Source: Cervus elaphus (taxonomy: Eukaryota; Chordata; Mammalia; Artiodactyla; Cervidae). From it: 64,000 bases of DNA. The notes beneath the pieces are model-generated. The model saw only the letters and a list, made by a program, of their open reading frames with translations. It searched no databases and was not told the DNA's origin. A program made the translations under genes and the position numbers. Shown piece by piece: positions 46,051 through 57,654 of this stretch (within the stretch, counting starts at the first letter, position 1; the number at the start of each line of letters is the position of its first letter). The stretch is from assembly GCF_910594005.1 (NCBI RefSeq), contig NC_057820.1, positions 1,369,001 through 1,433,000 on the forward strand, in the 5' to 3' direction.

Positions 46051-47819
46051 GCCTCTCAGTCTGTGCCCTCCGTGTAAGGAGACGGGGCAGGGCCTGGGCA
46101 GTCACAGTCAGCATCAGAGTTCCGTCTAAGGACGCACAAGCCGCCCGGAGGGCATTCAAAAGAGTTTAACACTCGGGAAAGCGTTGTCCCCAGAATACCA
46201 GAAGACAGCAAAATCAAGATGCGTGAGGATGTAACAAATGTCTGCCTAGCCAACATAATGTCCATGTCATCTTTAAATGTAAAATAAAAGAAAAGTTCAT
46301 TATACTTGTGAACAATGTGTGGGGTATATTTTTTTTCTCTCTTTACAGGGTTTTCCAACTATACTCAATAACCCCTGGACAATGTATAGACCATTGTCTT
46401 AAGTAGCCAAAAGTGTCCAAAAGCAAAACAATAAGATTTTCTTTTAAACTTCTTCTCAGGGGGAAAAACCTATGAAGGGGGGAGGTGGTGCAGACTGAGG
46501 TGCCCGCTGCGGGGTCGGGTGTGGCCGCGGGCGCCTCGGGGCCACCAGCCTGCTCCTCTCCCAGGGCCTGGGCCCAGGCTGGGGGGCAGGACCAGTGCCC
46601 AGTTCAGCGCTGCTGCCACCCCTCGGCCCCTACCAGCTGTCTCCAAGGCCCTCTCTTCCCAGAGCCCTGAGGAGCATGAGCCTGGAGCAGATGGCAAGTC
46701 TCCTCCCTCAGACAGTGGGGCCTTCGGGGCTCACCCCATCATCCCTCTCCCAGTCCTACTGTCTGCGTTCTCTGGCCTACGCCTTCCTGGCCTGTGTCCC
46801 CGCCTCTTCCAGGAAGCCTTCTGGGCTTTCCAGGACATGCCCAGGTGGCCTTCACTTGGCCCTGGCTGCTACACACCATCATAAGGCCTTGCAGTCTCCA
46901 ACGGGAAGCCCCGAGGGCCCAAGCCCTTATCCCAGGCCCCCAGGCATCCAGTGGCTTCTAGACCCAGAGGCAGCAGGGCAGGCTCAGGCAAGCGTGCCCT
47001 GAGCCGCCTCGAGCAGAGGGTGCTCAGCTCACAGCCCGTAGGGCTCGAGGCGGTCCTGAGTGACGAGGTGGGGAGACAGCCAGGTCAGAGCAGCGACCGC
47101 GGCTACGCTGCGTTACTGCCTGTGATGGAGCAGTGGGGGCCCTGGGGTCTGACCCCCCAATTCTTCCCCCCCCCGGGGTGTCCAGACCACAGATCTGACT
47201 GTGTCCTCCCCTGCTCGAAGCCCAGTGTTTGGTGCCTGGGGTGACCCCCCCGTTCGCCATCTGTACTCCACCCTCACCAGGACCCTCGCCACTTGGAACT
47301 GGGCTGTTCTGTGTCTCTGTAGCTCTGGCATCCCACTCTCCAGCAGCATCCTGCCCAGCCCGCAAGGCCCAGGCAGTGCAGCCAGCTTGCTCGGCCCCCA
47401 GACCTGCAGACCTCCCAGGGCAGGCCAGGTCTGGAATGTGGGGGTGCTCATCTTTGCCCAGTTCAGGTGCAGGACCCAGCGCCTGACCTGTCCTGAACTC
47501 CTGGAAACGAACACATCAGCGGAACCCAGGCCACATGTTTTTAAGCCTTTGGGCTGAGGTTTGAGCTTGTGCCAGCCTGGAATCGCCCCTCCCCAGTCTC
47601 ACAGGCAGGAGAGGTTCTGAGAGGTTCGCTGACTCCTGCAACAAGTCCGAGACTCTGCTCTGAAAACGTATGTGAGGATGGGGGCCGAGGAGGGTGGGAG
47701 AGTGCCCTGCCTGGGAAGGCTGCCTGGAGGAGGTGGCTCTGGGTGGACCTAAGAATAGACAAGAGCCTCCAGGACTCTGGGTTATGGAGGTGGCTTAGGG
47801 AGGAACTTTGGGTCCTGCT

Positions 47820-48095
47820 CAATGACACCCCCTGGAAGGACTGATGCTGAAGCTGAAGCTCCACTGCTTCGGCCACCTGATGTGAAGAGCTGACTCATTG
47901 GAAAAGACCCTGATGCCTGGAAAGACTGAAGGCGGGAGGAGAAGGGGACGACAGAGGATGAGATGGTTGGATGGCATCACTGACTGGATGGACATGAGTT
48001 TGAGCAAGCTCCGGGAGTTGGTGATGGACAGGGAGGCCTGGCGTGCTGCAGTCCGTGGGCTCACAAAGAGTTGGACACAACTGAGCGACTGAACT
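47820..48095 (+). mobile_element. BovB 3' fragment
   Basis: GGAAGGACTGATGCTGAAGC through CAAAGAGTTGGACACAACTG. The last 270 bp of BovB. Confidence 0.9.
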
Positions 48096-48939
48096 ACACC
48101 TCCCCCCAACTTCTACCGAGTCCAGAGGACAGGAAGAGCTGGGAATGACCAGGAAGTTTTCCCTCCATGGTGTCAGCCCCCACTCCCAGCCCTGGTGGTC
48201 TGAAGTGCCCAGCTTGACCAGGAGCCCTCTTGCCCACTCCAAGCTGCCGTTAGGGGTGTGGCCCACCCTGCCTGTGATCCTTTCAGGACACTCTCCAGCT
48301 TCTCCACCCGCCTGCAGGACCTGGAGGACGAGTGCCTGGCTGCTGGGTGCCTGGGTGCTGGGGGCCCTGTTCTGACCTGGAGTGCCCACCACAGTGGGAC
48401 AGCCCTTGTAGGCAGAGCTCTAAGCCCCTATGCCCTGGCCGCCAGGCCCCGGTGGGAGAGGAGGCAGTGGGCGGGGTGCCCCCTGGTGGCCGCTAGAGGC
48501 TGCAGCAGGGGCCTTGGAGGAGCCCAGACCCGTGGGGGAAGGGGGGTGTCCCCCAGCCCTGCCCCTCCAGACGCCTCTGGTGATCCTCCCGCCACCGCCA
48601 GCCTCCAGGAAACGAACGGTATTTCTCCTCTCCGGTGTCCCCGCCCCATGTGGGTGTCCACCTGTCTGCTGGCCTGCCTGGGGTGCTGGGCAGGGTGGGC
48701 GCCCAGCGAGGAGGCTGGAACCCATTGCAGGGAGTGGGATGGGGTGGGGGAATAGGTGGTCACCCTTCTCCTGAGGGCTGGTGGGAAGCCACATCCTGCC
48801 TTCCCACTGTCCCAGGAGTCCAGAAGACCTCCCCGTTTCCTGGAGGAGAGTGCACTTGAGCAAGAACCCCATCACGTCCCAGACAGAGAAAAAGGAGTCC
48901 ATCCGTGCTCACACGAGAAATAAGAGTGTCTGCAATCCT
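48096..48939. other. intergenic, nothing recognised
   Basis: GC-rich unique DNA downstream of the ZFYVE28 3' end. Confidence 0.6.
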
Positions 48940-49970
48940 TAAATAGATTTATGGAAATGGTTTTGAATTACAGCATTTAGAAAATAAAAATAATCTCAAT
49001 ACATAATATACCCTCCATTATATACTTTTCTTCTCCCACACAAGCTGTTTTTTTTGTGCGTGTATATTCCACTGTCAAACAGTAATTGGATTTTATGCTA
49101 TAAAAGAAGCAGTACGTGTGTCATCTCTCTAAAAATAAAACTGCAATCATCATTGCAATGTGAAGCCTGAGATTTAAGCCTGAGGAGGTGTCCGTGCTGG
49201 GGCCTGGGGCCGCTCTGGGGCCAGGGTCCCAGGGGGTCAGAGGGATGGGAGTAATGGCAGCCAAGAGGTCATCACCGGGTCCTCAGCCCTGGGGAGTGCC
49301 CTGGCCTCTGAAGCTGGGATACCTCCGCCTGCTGCTTGGCCACCCTCAGCCCCCATCAGCTGGAGGACCAGGGTGGGCAGACCACAGCAGGGGCCGGCCC
49401 TCTTGCTCAGAGGACAACAGGGTCTGCTCTGCACGTCCCCTCTCCAGCAAGAAATGAGACATGTGGTTTAGACAAGGTCCTGAGGGGAGCAGGGGGTGGG
49501 GGGCTGTGGGCGCAGGGCCCTGGAGAGAGAAAGGCCAGCCTGGTCTTTCCCTGTTCGGCCAGCTCATGGGGGCAGCCCTGCGGCTGCTCTGAGGCCCCCC
49601 TTCCCCGGTAGGTGAGCATCACCCGCCCAGGAAAAGCAGACCTTCCGCTATAGCTGAACCTCATACAGCATCTTAGCAGGGCAGGGGACCCACCCCGGCC
49701 CAGGCCTGGCACCCCAGGTCCCCGCGCTGTCTGCAGCTGACCTCCGTGGGCCCCTGCACCGAGCCCGAGGGCCCTGCGGGCGGGTGGTGGAGGCACTGGA
49801 GTTCTGGAGTCCGGGCGCCCGCAGCCCCCGCAGCGGCGGGGCCAGCAGGTGGACGAGATGCGGCGAAGCCCCTCCGGCCAGCAGACGGCCCGCCCGGGTG
49901 GCGGAGGCGAGCGCGGCCGTCGGAGCCCCCTCCCCGGAGTCCTGCGGGGCCCGCGGGCTCGCGCGCCGTG
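48940..49970 (-). other. ZFYVE28: probable ZFYVE28 3' UTR
   Basis: Directly after the ZFYVE28 stop. The distal part (48940-49170) is a markedly AT-rich, non-repetitive block in GC-rich surroundings, typical of a conserved 3' UTR end. The only hexamer near the end is CATAAA (minus strand, about 48949-48954). The end position is estimated. Confidence 0.55.
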
Positions 49971-50102
49971 TCAGATGCCCGCCTTGTCGCTGTAGAAGGG
50001 CGTGACGTGGAACATGTAGCAGTGCGTGCACACGCGGACCGGCTTCACCTGCCCGTAGCGCGGCAGCGGCGCAGAGTGCGACGAGCAACGCGAGCAGAAG
50101 AT
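49971..50102 (-). CDS. ZFYVE28: ZFYVE28 terminal coding exon
   Basis: Acceptor CTTCTAG|ATCTTC. It encodes IFCSRCSSHSAPLPRYGQVK, PVRVCTHCYMF and HVTPFYSDKAGI, then TGA at 49973-49971. It carries the third and fourth zinc CxxC pairs. Confidence 0.96.
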   Translation of the reverse strand: MFCSRCSSHSAPLPRYGQVKPVRVCTHCYMFHVTPFYSDKAGI

Positions 50103-53100
50103 CTAGAAGGCAGGAGCGCGCGGCCGAGTGAGCGGGCCCGGGGCCCTCCGCAGCCCTGCGCCTCCCCTCTCCCCTACCGTGGCCTCGGAGCGACGGCCAG
50201 CAGGGGCGGGAGCAGAGCTCTGAGCGCCCCTGGCCGGCCGAGCTGCACGTCCCTCCCACCAGGGCCAGGCGGGCAGTCACCGGCGGGGCTCTCCCCTCCC
50301 CAACGCGGGGCTAGACCTTCAGGAAAACCTGGGGCAGGCCTTGACCAAGAGGCCATGCTGAGGGAGGGGGCCAGCCTCACACCCAGGCTGCGGCAGGCTC
50401 CACCTGATTCGGACCCTCCACCCCACCCCACCCCCACCAGGTCCCCAGGTCTGAAGGGGCCAGGACTGGGCACTGCTCCACTGCACTTAGCGGCTGCGTG
50501 CCCGAGGCCACGTTCGTGCGTGCTAAGTCGCTCAGTCGTGTCCGACTCTTTGCTGACGCCATGGACTGTAGCCCGCTTGGCTCCTCTGTCCATTGGATTC
50601 TCCAGGCAAGAATACTGGAGTGGGTTGCCATGCCCTCCTCCAGGGGATCTTCCCGACCCAGGGATAGAACCCAGGTCTCCATGTCTCCTGCATTGGGAGG
50701 CAGGTTCTTTACCTCCAGCGCCACCTGGGAAACCCGAGGCCACACCCTGTGCCAGGTCAGAGCAGCGCCCAGGGCTCACGGGTGTCTCTCTGCACAGGAC
50801 TCCTAAGTCCTCGCCAGCCCCTGGACCTGGGCGCGGGGCCTGCAGACGGCCCCTGGGATGTCTGAGGCGGCAGCACCGGGGGCTGCGGGACAGCCCCGGC
50901 CGCCCACCCACCTACCTTCCCGCAGCTGCGGCAGTGGTGCTTCCTGCGGATGACTGTGAAAGGCGCTTTGCAGGCGGTGCAGAAGCCGCAGGCCTCGTCC
51001 GGGACCCACTCGGGCGGGTCTGTGGCAAAGACAGTGGGGATAGGTCAGCCCGCGGCAGCGGTGCGGGGGGTGGCAGTGAGGGCCGATGGGCTGGGGCGGG
51101 GGTCGGAGGCTGGTGGTGTGCAGGAGCCTCCGGTCCTCGCGAGGCTCCTTACTGGCTAGGTTTCAGGACTGCTGGCCAGGCGCGTGGATCGGACCCCAGC
51201 GGCAGCAGCCTGCACGTCGCCCCAAGACTCAGGGCGAGGTCCACCCAGGCCACCCTCTCCCAAGCCTCTCCCGGCCGGCATCCAGTCTGGCAGGGTTCTT
51301 GGGCAAACACGGGGGCTGACAGATGAAAGAAATCAACACCCTTTGTCAACCTCTCAAACAAGGCTCTGCTGGAGCCTCAGGCGCCCCCGCAGCCCCGCCC
51401 AACCCGGCTCCAGGGCAGGTCAAGGGAGGTAGGGGAGGGGATGCGCGGGAGGGCGTCTCCCGGAGAAGAGGCTGGCTCCGCCCTGAGGATGGCCCCGCCC
51501 CGAGAATCCCCCTCCAACCCTGGAGCTGGCTCCGCCCCGAAACTGGCCCCGCCCCGAAGCTGGCTCCGCCCCGGGAATGGCCCCACCCCACACATGTGCA
51601 GCGCAGCGGGGGTTCCCCCCCATGACTGGTCTCACCCCCTTTCCCTTCTCTAGGAGCTCCCTGGAGGGAGCCCCTGGGGATCTGCTCTGGAATTCGGGGG
51701 GCGGGGACTGAAGGCGCTGGGAGAAGCCACCTTGTCCAGGGAGACACCCCAGACATGAGGTGCCCACCCTGCACCAGCCGCGCGAGCGCGGCCCCGGCAA
51801 GGCCATTCACCCTGGTCTCCGGACCCCTCTCCGGCCCCTCCTCCCCAAGCTGCGCCCGAGGACATGCGCTCCCCCGCCTGCTGCCTGCAGACCCCCCGCC
51901 CCTCCCACCCTGCCCTCCAGGCTCATCCCCCACCCCACCGCAGTGAGACCTCCTCTCACGCTGTCCACCCTCTCCGTGGAAAAACCCTGACCATCCCAGT
52001 GATGCCTGGACATCACCAGTCAGCTCCTGGGGTCATTCCAGGCCGGCCACGAGGCCAGCTCCAACAGGCAAATCCAGACTCCCACCCGAGGAGGACAGTG
52101 AGGGTCCTGGGAACTCCCAGGCCCTGCCCTGAGAGCCGCATGTCTGGAAGACTTTGGTGAGGGGCCCCCAGTGGAGGAGGGCTGCCGCCCGGAGCCTGCA
52201 GGCCAAGACAGAGGGGAAACGTCCAGACAGGGTCCCCACTCTCTGCTCAGCGCACTGGCCCCGGCCCCTCACCCACCTTCTAAGTCTCCGTCTCGGGTCT
52301 TGGCGGCCAGCTCGGAGGACGACAGGGTCTCCTGGCAAAGGGCGCAGTCCTCCAGGGCCGCACTCCGCAGCGTCTGGGTGACTGGAAGAAAGTGTGGCCA
52401 CTGGGCTCAACGGGCCACCACCCGTGCCCTGGAGGGATGCCTGGGTGCAGCCAGCGGAGGGCAGCCCCCAAACAGTCCACAGTCCCGCCCGCGGAGGGCG
52501 TCACCGGGGCCCTCACCCACTGCCCGCACGCAGGATGCTGACCCCACCCTGGGAGTCTGTCCATCTGAGTGCCCCTACGTGGGCAGCTGGCCCTGCCTGC
52601 GGCCCCCAGCCCCGAACCCATCCACTGGTCCCCCTGGACCGTGGCCCCGAGGCGGGCAGGGGACCAGGCCTGGCCCCGGCCCTGGGGCCCACACTCCTTG
52701 CTTGCAGAGGCCACCCAGGTCACCGCCCTTCCTGAGCAGCATTGATCCAGAGGCAGCCCCACCCAGAATCCCCAGGCACACAGGGGCAGCGCGGCCCAGT
52801 GGAGTGGTCCTCGGGAGGCAGAGCTGGCTTGGCACACGGGACAGACTTCTCCCCAGGGCCTGGGCCGGGTGCCCGGTCACTCTTGAGCAGAAGCCCCTGG
52901 GGTGAGGGGCTGTGAGGCAGGTCACAGAGGGCCACTTCCTCCTGGAGCAGCAGGACCCATGTCCCCTCCCGGACTCTGGGCTGACCTCTGGCTGCTCTGA
53001 CAGAGGGAATTCTGCAGAAGCGACCGGGGACCACTGGGTCCCGTCTGTGCGAGGACGGGCACCGCGCCTCCTGGTCTGTCCTCATGGTCAGAAGACAGGC

Positions 53101-54954
53101 GGCCTAGCCTAGGCACTACATGATTGGTGCTGCTGCTCCTGGCAGTGACCTTGGGGTGCCTGGGGCCTGTGAGGTGTGCCCTCAGGCCCCCAGCGGACAG
53201 CCTGGCTCGGCTGGGGGCTTCCACCGTGGATGACATGGTCATGTAAAAAGCTGGGCGGCCCGGGAGAGCAGGTTTCCCAGGGCAGGGGTGGTGCGCCTCC
53301 GAGCCTGTCCCAGGCCGCCACTCACCCTTCTTTAGCTTTTCTTTGTCATCCGTCTCTGGCTTGGTGGCCATGACCTGGAAGAGGGTCTTGAGAATGCTCC
53401 TCAGATCGCTGGCATAGTTGGTCTGCAGCTGGTCGGCCACGCCTGCAGGGGACGCCCGGGGGAGGGGTGAGGGGAGGCGCTGCTGGCTGGTGAGCCCACT
53501 GCGGCTCAGGGTCAGAGACCAGCGGGTCCTTGGATGAGCGGGGGCAGGAAGCGGCCACCCAGTCCCCCCGCCCCGAGGGTCCCTCTGGCAGAAGCAAAGT
53601 TCAGGATTCAAGGGAAGGAGGGGGACGGGCCCGCGACCCAGCAGCGCCTCCCACCCCCAGGCGGCAGTTAGTCTCCTTCATGCTTTTATCCGCGGAGTCT
53701 CAGCCACGGCCACCAAAGGGCCCTGGCTCCTCACTAGGGGATGACCCCGAGCCCCCAAGTGCGCCCACCCCCATGGCATCTCCTTCCCCATCACAGCCAC
53801 CTCCACTGCGGGGCCGCCCTTCTGGGGACCTGCCCAGACAGGGGGGCCCTTGGGGCTCCCCCCACCCTCACCGGCCGAAGTTTCCTCATCCCTCAGTCGG
53901 TGGGCTCAGCCCTCCTCAGTGAGAAGCTCACGGCAAGGCCAGGGGGTGACCGCACCTGCCCCCGCCCCCGTTCCCCGATGCCCTGGGGCCCGTCACCGCG
54001 CCAACGCTGTGGTCAGCAGTTCCCGAGGGTTCCTGGTGTGTCAGCAGCCCTGCCGGGCACCCGCTGGGCCTGCTGTTCCCTAGACCGCCAGACAGACCCG
54101 TGGGTTTGCGGTGGGTTCTGCCAGATGTTTGAACGGAAGCTCGGAGTCACCCCCGAGCCTGGCCTGGATGGCGGCTCTGCCCGTGGGACTCGGGGCAGCG
54201 CAGAGTGACACCCCGAGACCACGACCCTGACTCTGCAGGGTCTACCAGTCCACAGGCTGCACCCCCCACGGCTCCACCCCACGGCCTGGGGTCAGAGGAC
54301 GGGCCGGGGGGGACAAGGCTGCAGGACAGGCGCTGCCTGAACTTCGCCCGGAGGTGGGGGTGGACGGCAGGCAGGAGGCGGGGAGGGGGACCCACCACAC
54401 AGTCACGCTTCTAAACCACGGGCCCGCACCAGCTACTCCAAACACACAAAACTAAGGGAGAAGGTGAAAAAGCTGCCGCACTCACGCCCCTCTCTGAATC
54501 CCAGGAGACGAAGAAGTCATCGCCCCCCTCACCCAGGGGATGGAAGGAAACAGGATCAGTCAGGACATCAGATTGAACAGGACCTCGCAGGTGGGTGGTG
54601 AGGGCCCCGGGGCCCAGCCTGGGCTCCCCTCCGACTGAGGAGGGCCTGCAGACGCACAACGCCCACCTCTTGGCTGGGCTCATTTCGGGGCTTGGGGCAA
54701 GGAAGTGACATGGTGAGGGAGCCCCCGGGCAGGGCCCGCACCCCAACCTCCCTGGGGAGACTCCTGCAGAACGCCAGCCACTGCCCTGAAGCCTGCCCAC
54801 CCCGCCGTGTGTCCCCAAGCCCATGCCCCACCCGGGGCCGACGGGGCACCTGAGATGCAGACAAACAGGCGGTGGATCAGGTCGTGGCTGCCGTGGAACC
54901 GGGAGCGCATCTTCTCTCTGACCGCCACGGGCGCCGACTCAGAGCCGCTCGTGT
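49971..54954 (-). CDS. ZFYVE28: ZFYVE28 (LST2) 3' part: last five coding exons with FYVE domain
   Basis: Partial minus-strand gene. Exons are 54954-54850, 53442-53326, 52381-52277, 51019-50916 and 50102-49971, all GT-AG and in phase. They encode the C-terminal 187 or so residues of a protein of nearly 900; the rest lies past the right edge. The FYVE zinc finger spans the last two exons. It has the WxxD motif (EWVPDEACGFC), the basic RRKHHCRSCG motif, four CxxC pairs and RVCTHC. FYVE domains bind PI3P on early endosomes. ZFYVE28/LST2 is known as a negative regulator of EGFR signalling that promotes receptor degradation. Upstream helical segments (REKMRSRFHGSHDLIHRLFV and VADQLQTNYASDLRSILKTL) are conserved in the family. 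No frame break is seen. The C-terminus reads FHVTPFYSDKAGI. Confidence 0.96.
50103..50915 (-). other. ZFYVE28: ZFYVE28 last intron
   Basis: 0.8-kb intron splitting the FYVE domain. It contains a Bov-tA SINE (50515-50737); nothing else is recognised. Confidence 0.85.
50515..50737 (-). mobile_element. Bov-tA SINE
   Basis: GTGCGTGCTAAGTCGCTCAG through ACCCAGGGATAGAACCCAGG and GCCACCTGGGAAACCC. Full-length complement of Bov-tA in the intron between the two FYVE exons. Confidence 0.92.
50916..51019 (-). CDS. ZFYVE28: ZFYVE28 penultimate coding exon
   Basis: 104 bp from acceptor GCCACAG|ACCCG to donor GGGAAG|GTAGGT. It encodes PPEWVPDEACGFCTACKAPF and TVIRRKHHCRSCGK, the first half of the FYVE finger with its PI3P-binding basic motif. 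Confidence 0.97.
51020..52276 (-). other. ZFYVE28: ZFYVE28 intron with GC-box minisatellite
   Basis: 1.26-kb GC-rich intron. The only structure I recognise is the 17-bp GC-box array at 51474-51595. Confidence 0.8.
51474..51595 (+). repeat. 17-bp GC-box minisatellite
   Basis: Six clear units at 51474, 51491, 51528, 51545, 51562 and 51579 follow GGCYCCGCCCCGARRMT. A 20-bp decayed unit stands between the second and third. GGCT and GGCC starts alternate, suggesting a 34-bp higher-order unit. Most copies contain CCGCCC, a GC box. Confidence 0.85.
52277..52381 (-). CDS. ZFYVE28: ZFYVE28 coding exon (third from last)
   Basis: 105 bp from acceptor CTTCCAG|TCACCC to donor TAGAAG|GTGGGT. It encodes TQTLRSAALEDCALCQETLS and SSELAAKTRDGDLE. 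Confidence 0.95.
52382..53325 (-). other. ZFYVE28: ZFYVE28 intron
   Basis: 0.94-kb GC-rich intron with no recognisable repeat or exon. Confidence 0.8.
53326..53442 (-). CDS. ZFYVE28: ZFYVE28 coding exon (fourth from last)
   Basis: 117 bp from acceptor CCTGCAG|GCGTGG to donor AAGAAGG|GTGAG. It encodes VADQLQTNYASDLRSILKTL and FQVMATKPETDDKEKLKK. Confidence 0.95.
53443..54849 (-). other. ZFYVE28: ZFYVE28 intron
   Basis: 1.4-kb GC-rich intron; nothing recognised. Confidence 0.8.
54850..54954 (-). CDS. ZFYVE28: ZFYVE28 coding exon (fifth from last)
   Basis: 105 bp from acceptor CCCCAG|ACACGA to donor CTCAG|GTGCCC. It encodes TSGSESAPVAVREKMRSRFH and GSHDLIHRLFVCIS. The first codon is completed by the preceding exon outside the window. 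Confidence 0.94.
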
Positions 54955-55234
54955 CTGGGGAGCAGGGACCAGCCGTGGAGCCGCTGCACGGAGAAGGAAA
55001 CACAGGGGCTTGGCTGTGGGCAGCGAGGGGGGATAAGACTTCTGCCCGGAGGGCCCCCCACTCCACGCGGGTGCACCCCGGGTCCAACACCGGGGGCTGA
55101 GTTCGTCCCGTGGAAGTACCCTCGCCTCACTCACACCCTCTGCAGGGGCTGGCGGGCCCCAAATGATGTGTCCACGCCCGAACCTGGAACCTGGCAGGAC
55201 CTTAGGTGGAAAAAGGTCTTTGCAATCGAAGTAA

Positions 55235-55548
55235 GGATTTTTATTTTTATTTATTTTGGCTGTGCTGGATCTTGGGTGCAGGGCAGGCTTTTCTCTAGCT
55301 GTGCTGAAAGGGGCTACACTCTCTCTAGTCGCTGGGTGCGGGCGTCCTTTGTGAAATGTGAGCTCTGGGACCTCGGGCTTCAGCAGTCGTGGCTCCTGGG
55401 CTCTGGAGCACAGACTCAGGAGTTGGGGGTCACGGGCTCACTTGTTCCTCGGCGTGGGGGGCCTTCCCGGATCAGGGGTCCAATCAGTGTCCTTTGTACT
55501 GCCAGGCGGATTCTTAACCACTGGCCCACGAGGGAAGCCCCAAGCTAA
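55235..55548 (-). mobile_element. CHR-type SINE, antisense
   Basis: TTTATTTATTTTGGCTGTGC through TTAACCACTGGCCCACGAGG and GAAGCCCC. Full-length complement of CHR. Confidence 0.8.
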
Positions 55549-56127
55549 GGACCTGGAGAGGAGACGTCCCGGCTTATCTGGTGGCCCTAACCCGAGGCCA
55601 GGAGTCTTAGGAGGGGAGGGGGAGGACCAGTGACCACGACACAGAGATCGCGGTAACGAGGTCACAAGCCAGGGGGCTCCCAGAGTCAGCAGGAGCTGGA
55701 AGACGCAGGAAGGACCCCCGCCCAGAGCTTCCGGAGGGAGCGTGGCCCCGCCAGGGTTCAGATTTCGGGTCTCCAACCTGTGAGAGGAGAGATTTCTGTC
55801 GCTTCCAGCCACTGATCACGGTGCTCTCTACTGAGACAAGCCCTCCGGCCCCCCACACGCCCCTGACCCTGGCTCAGGGCGCTGCCGCAGGCGCTGTTAT
55901 TCTGCTGTCCAGGGCTCACCCCGAGGCCCCAAGTAGCGGCTGCAGCTGAGGCTGGATTGTCCGGGTGTCCACTTGCCCAGCTTCAGGGGGTACATGCGCT
56001 GGCCTTTCAGTCCCTAAAATAATGTCTCTCTCATCTTCACCTGTCAGTTTTTCCTACTTTCTGGGAAATTTCCTCCTCCACCCCCCCCCCCCAATCCTAG
56101 TTTTCCCCTTGACATTTTTGCTACTAA

Positions 56128-56165
56128 GTTTTTATTGGGTTGGCCAAAAAGTTTGATCGGGTACG
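56128..56165 (+). mobile_element. mariner (Tc1) terminal fragment
   Basis: TTATTGGGTTGGCCAAAAAG is the terminal sequence of ruminant mariner elements. Only about 40 bp and one end remain. Confidence 0.5.
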
Positions 56166-56949
56166 CACGCTGCTACAGAATTCATTTCCTGCCCTCTGTT
56201 TCACGGATGCGAAATCTTTTATCTATCTAGAAATATTCACTATAATTTTTTAAAAAGTTGCCTTCGGGGGCCTGTACTATCTCTGCTTTAGCTTTGCTGT
56301 GAGGAAGTTGGGGTTTTTCAGGCTGGAGGCCGGCCTCAAATGCCCGGGATCCCGGTGTCAGAGAGAGGCCCTTGCGGGTGAGACAGGGGCCCCCCGCGTG
56401 GCTGCTGGGAATGAACGGTCCAGTGACCGTGGGGAGAGCGGCCCTGGCCCCTCGTGGACGTGGGTGCCCCCCCCCCAACGGCAGAGATGGGTGCACTGCC
56501 ACACGCTGTCTTACCAAGGGGCACCTTCCTTGGCATCCAACCACCAGGAAGCTCGGAGACGGGATGTGCCCGGGAGTTCACTGCAGGGGGCCAGGGGGGG
56601 AAGGGGCCCAGACTGGCTCCTCAGGGTCCCCTCCCCAGTCAAGTGGGGGTGCGTTTGACTGGCACACTCGGGCAACGGGAACATCTGTCTCTGAGTGTGT
56701 AATGCTTCTCCAGAGCATGGAGGAGTGATGGGAGGTGCTGGAGAGGCTGGCGCCCTGCTCCGCTGAGACCCTCGTGATGACGGAGAGCCCTCCCTGCCCA
56801 GACTGCCTGCTGCGTCCCCGAGACAAGGCCCCTGACTTTCCGCTTGGGGGTGTGAGCCTGTCTGTGCCCTCCCTAGGAGCTGAGTAACGAAACGGGGTGA
56901 GCATCACTGTCCAGGGTCCATGTCCATCAACACTCCCGGGCTCAGCTCA

Positions 56950-57475
56950 CAGCCTCACCCAGATCTGAAAGCAGGAACCCAAACAAATGCTTACACACGA
57001 ACGTTCACAGCAGCATTACTCACAGGAGCCGAAAGGTGTAACAACCCGAGCGCCCGTCAACAGATGATGGGTAAACACAAAATGTGGTCCATCCACTCAG
57101 GGAAATACTATTCAGCTTTCAAAAGGAATAAAATTCTGACACCAGCTACAATATGGATGAACCTTTAGGACATTACACTAAGTGAAACAAGCCGGTCACG
57201 AAAGGACAAACACTGTATGATGCCACCTACACGAGGTTCCTAGAGGAGTCAAATTCACAGAGACGGAAGGGCGGGTGCCAGGGGTCGGAGAAGGCGGGGT
57301 GTGCTGGGGACAGAGTTTCAGTTTGGGCTGATGAAACAGTTCTGGAAAAAGTGGTGATAGTCATACAATATTGTGAATGTGCATAATGTCACTGAATTGT
57401 ACTCTTAAATTCTGTTAAAATGGTAAATTTTGTGTTATATGTATTTTGCCAAAATTAAAAAGTAGAGGATAAAAG
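56950..57475 (+). mobile_element. L1 3' fragment
   Basis: CGTTCACAGCAGCATTACTC, GGAAATACTATTCAGCTTTC and an A-rich end. L1 ORF2 end plus 3' UTR. Confidence 0.78.
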
Positions 57476-57654
57476 ACTTAGGACGGGGAAAGTGAAGGAA
57501 AAGGAACTGAAAAGTCTAAATGGCAGATAGCGTGGATGGATTTGGCATCAACGCAACAGGTTAAGAATTACATTCGATTGTACACTTTTAGAGTGTGTAT
57601 TTTTAATAAAAAATGAAGCATAGTTGATTTACAATGTTGTGTTAGTTTCAGATG

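Larger units (their letters stand above)
42520..47815. other. intergenic region between MXD4 and ZFYVE28
   Basis: GC-rich DNA with a CHR SINE (43350-43475), a MIR (45530-45720) and another CHR SINE (45775-46050). 46060-46460 is AT-rich and unassigned. No gene is recognised; the many long frames are compositional. Confidence 0.7.

Noticed and set aside
25900..49000. Dozens of frames of 100-380 codons on both strands across the GC-rich intergenic and MXD4 intron DNA
   Set aside because: They overlap one another on both strands, show Pro/Gly/Arg/Ala-rich low-complexity content and match no family. They are shadows of base composition.
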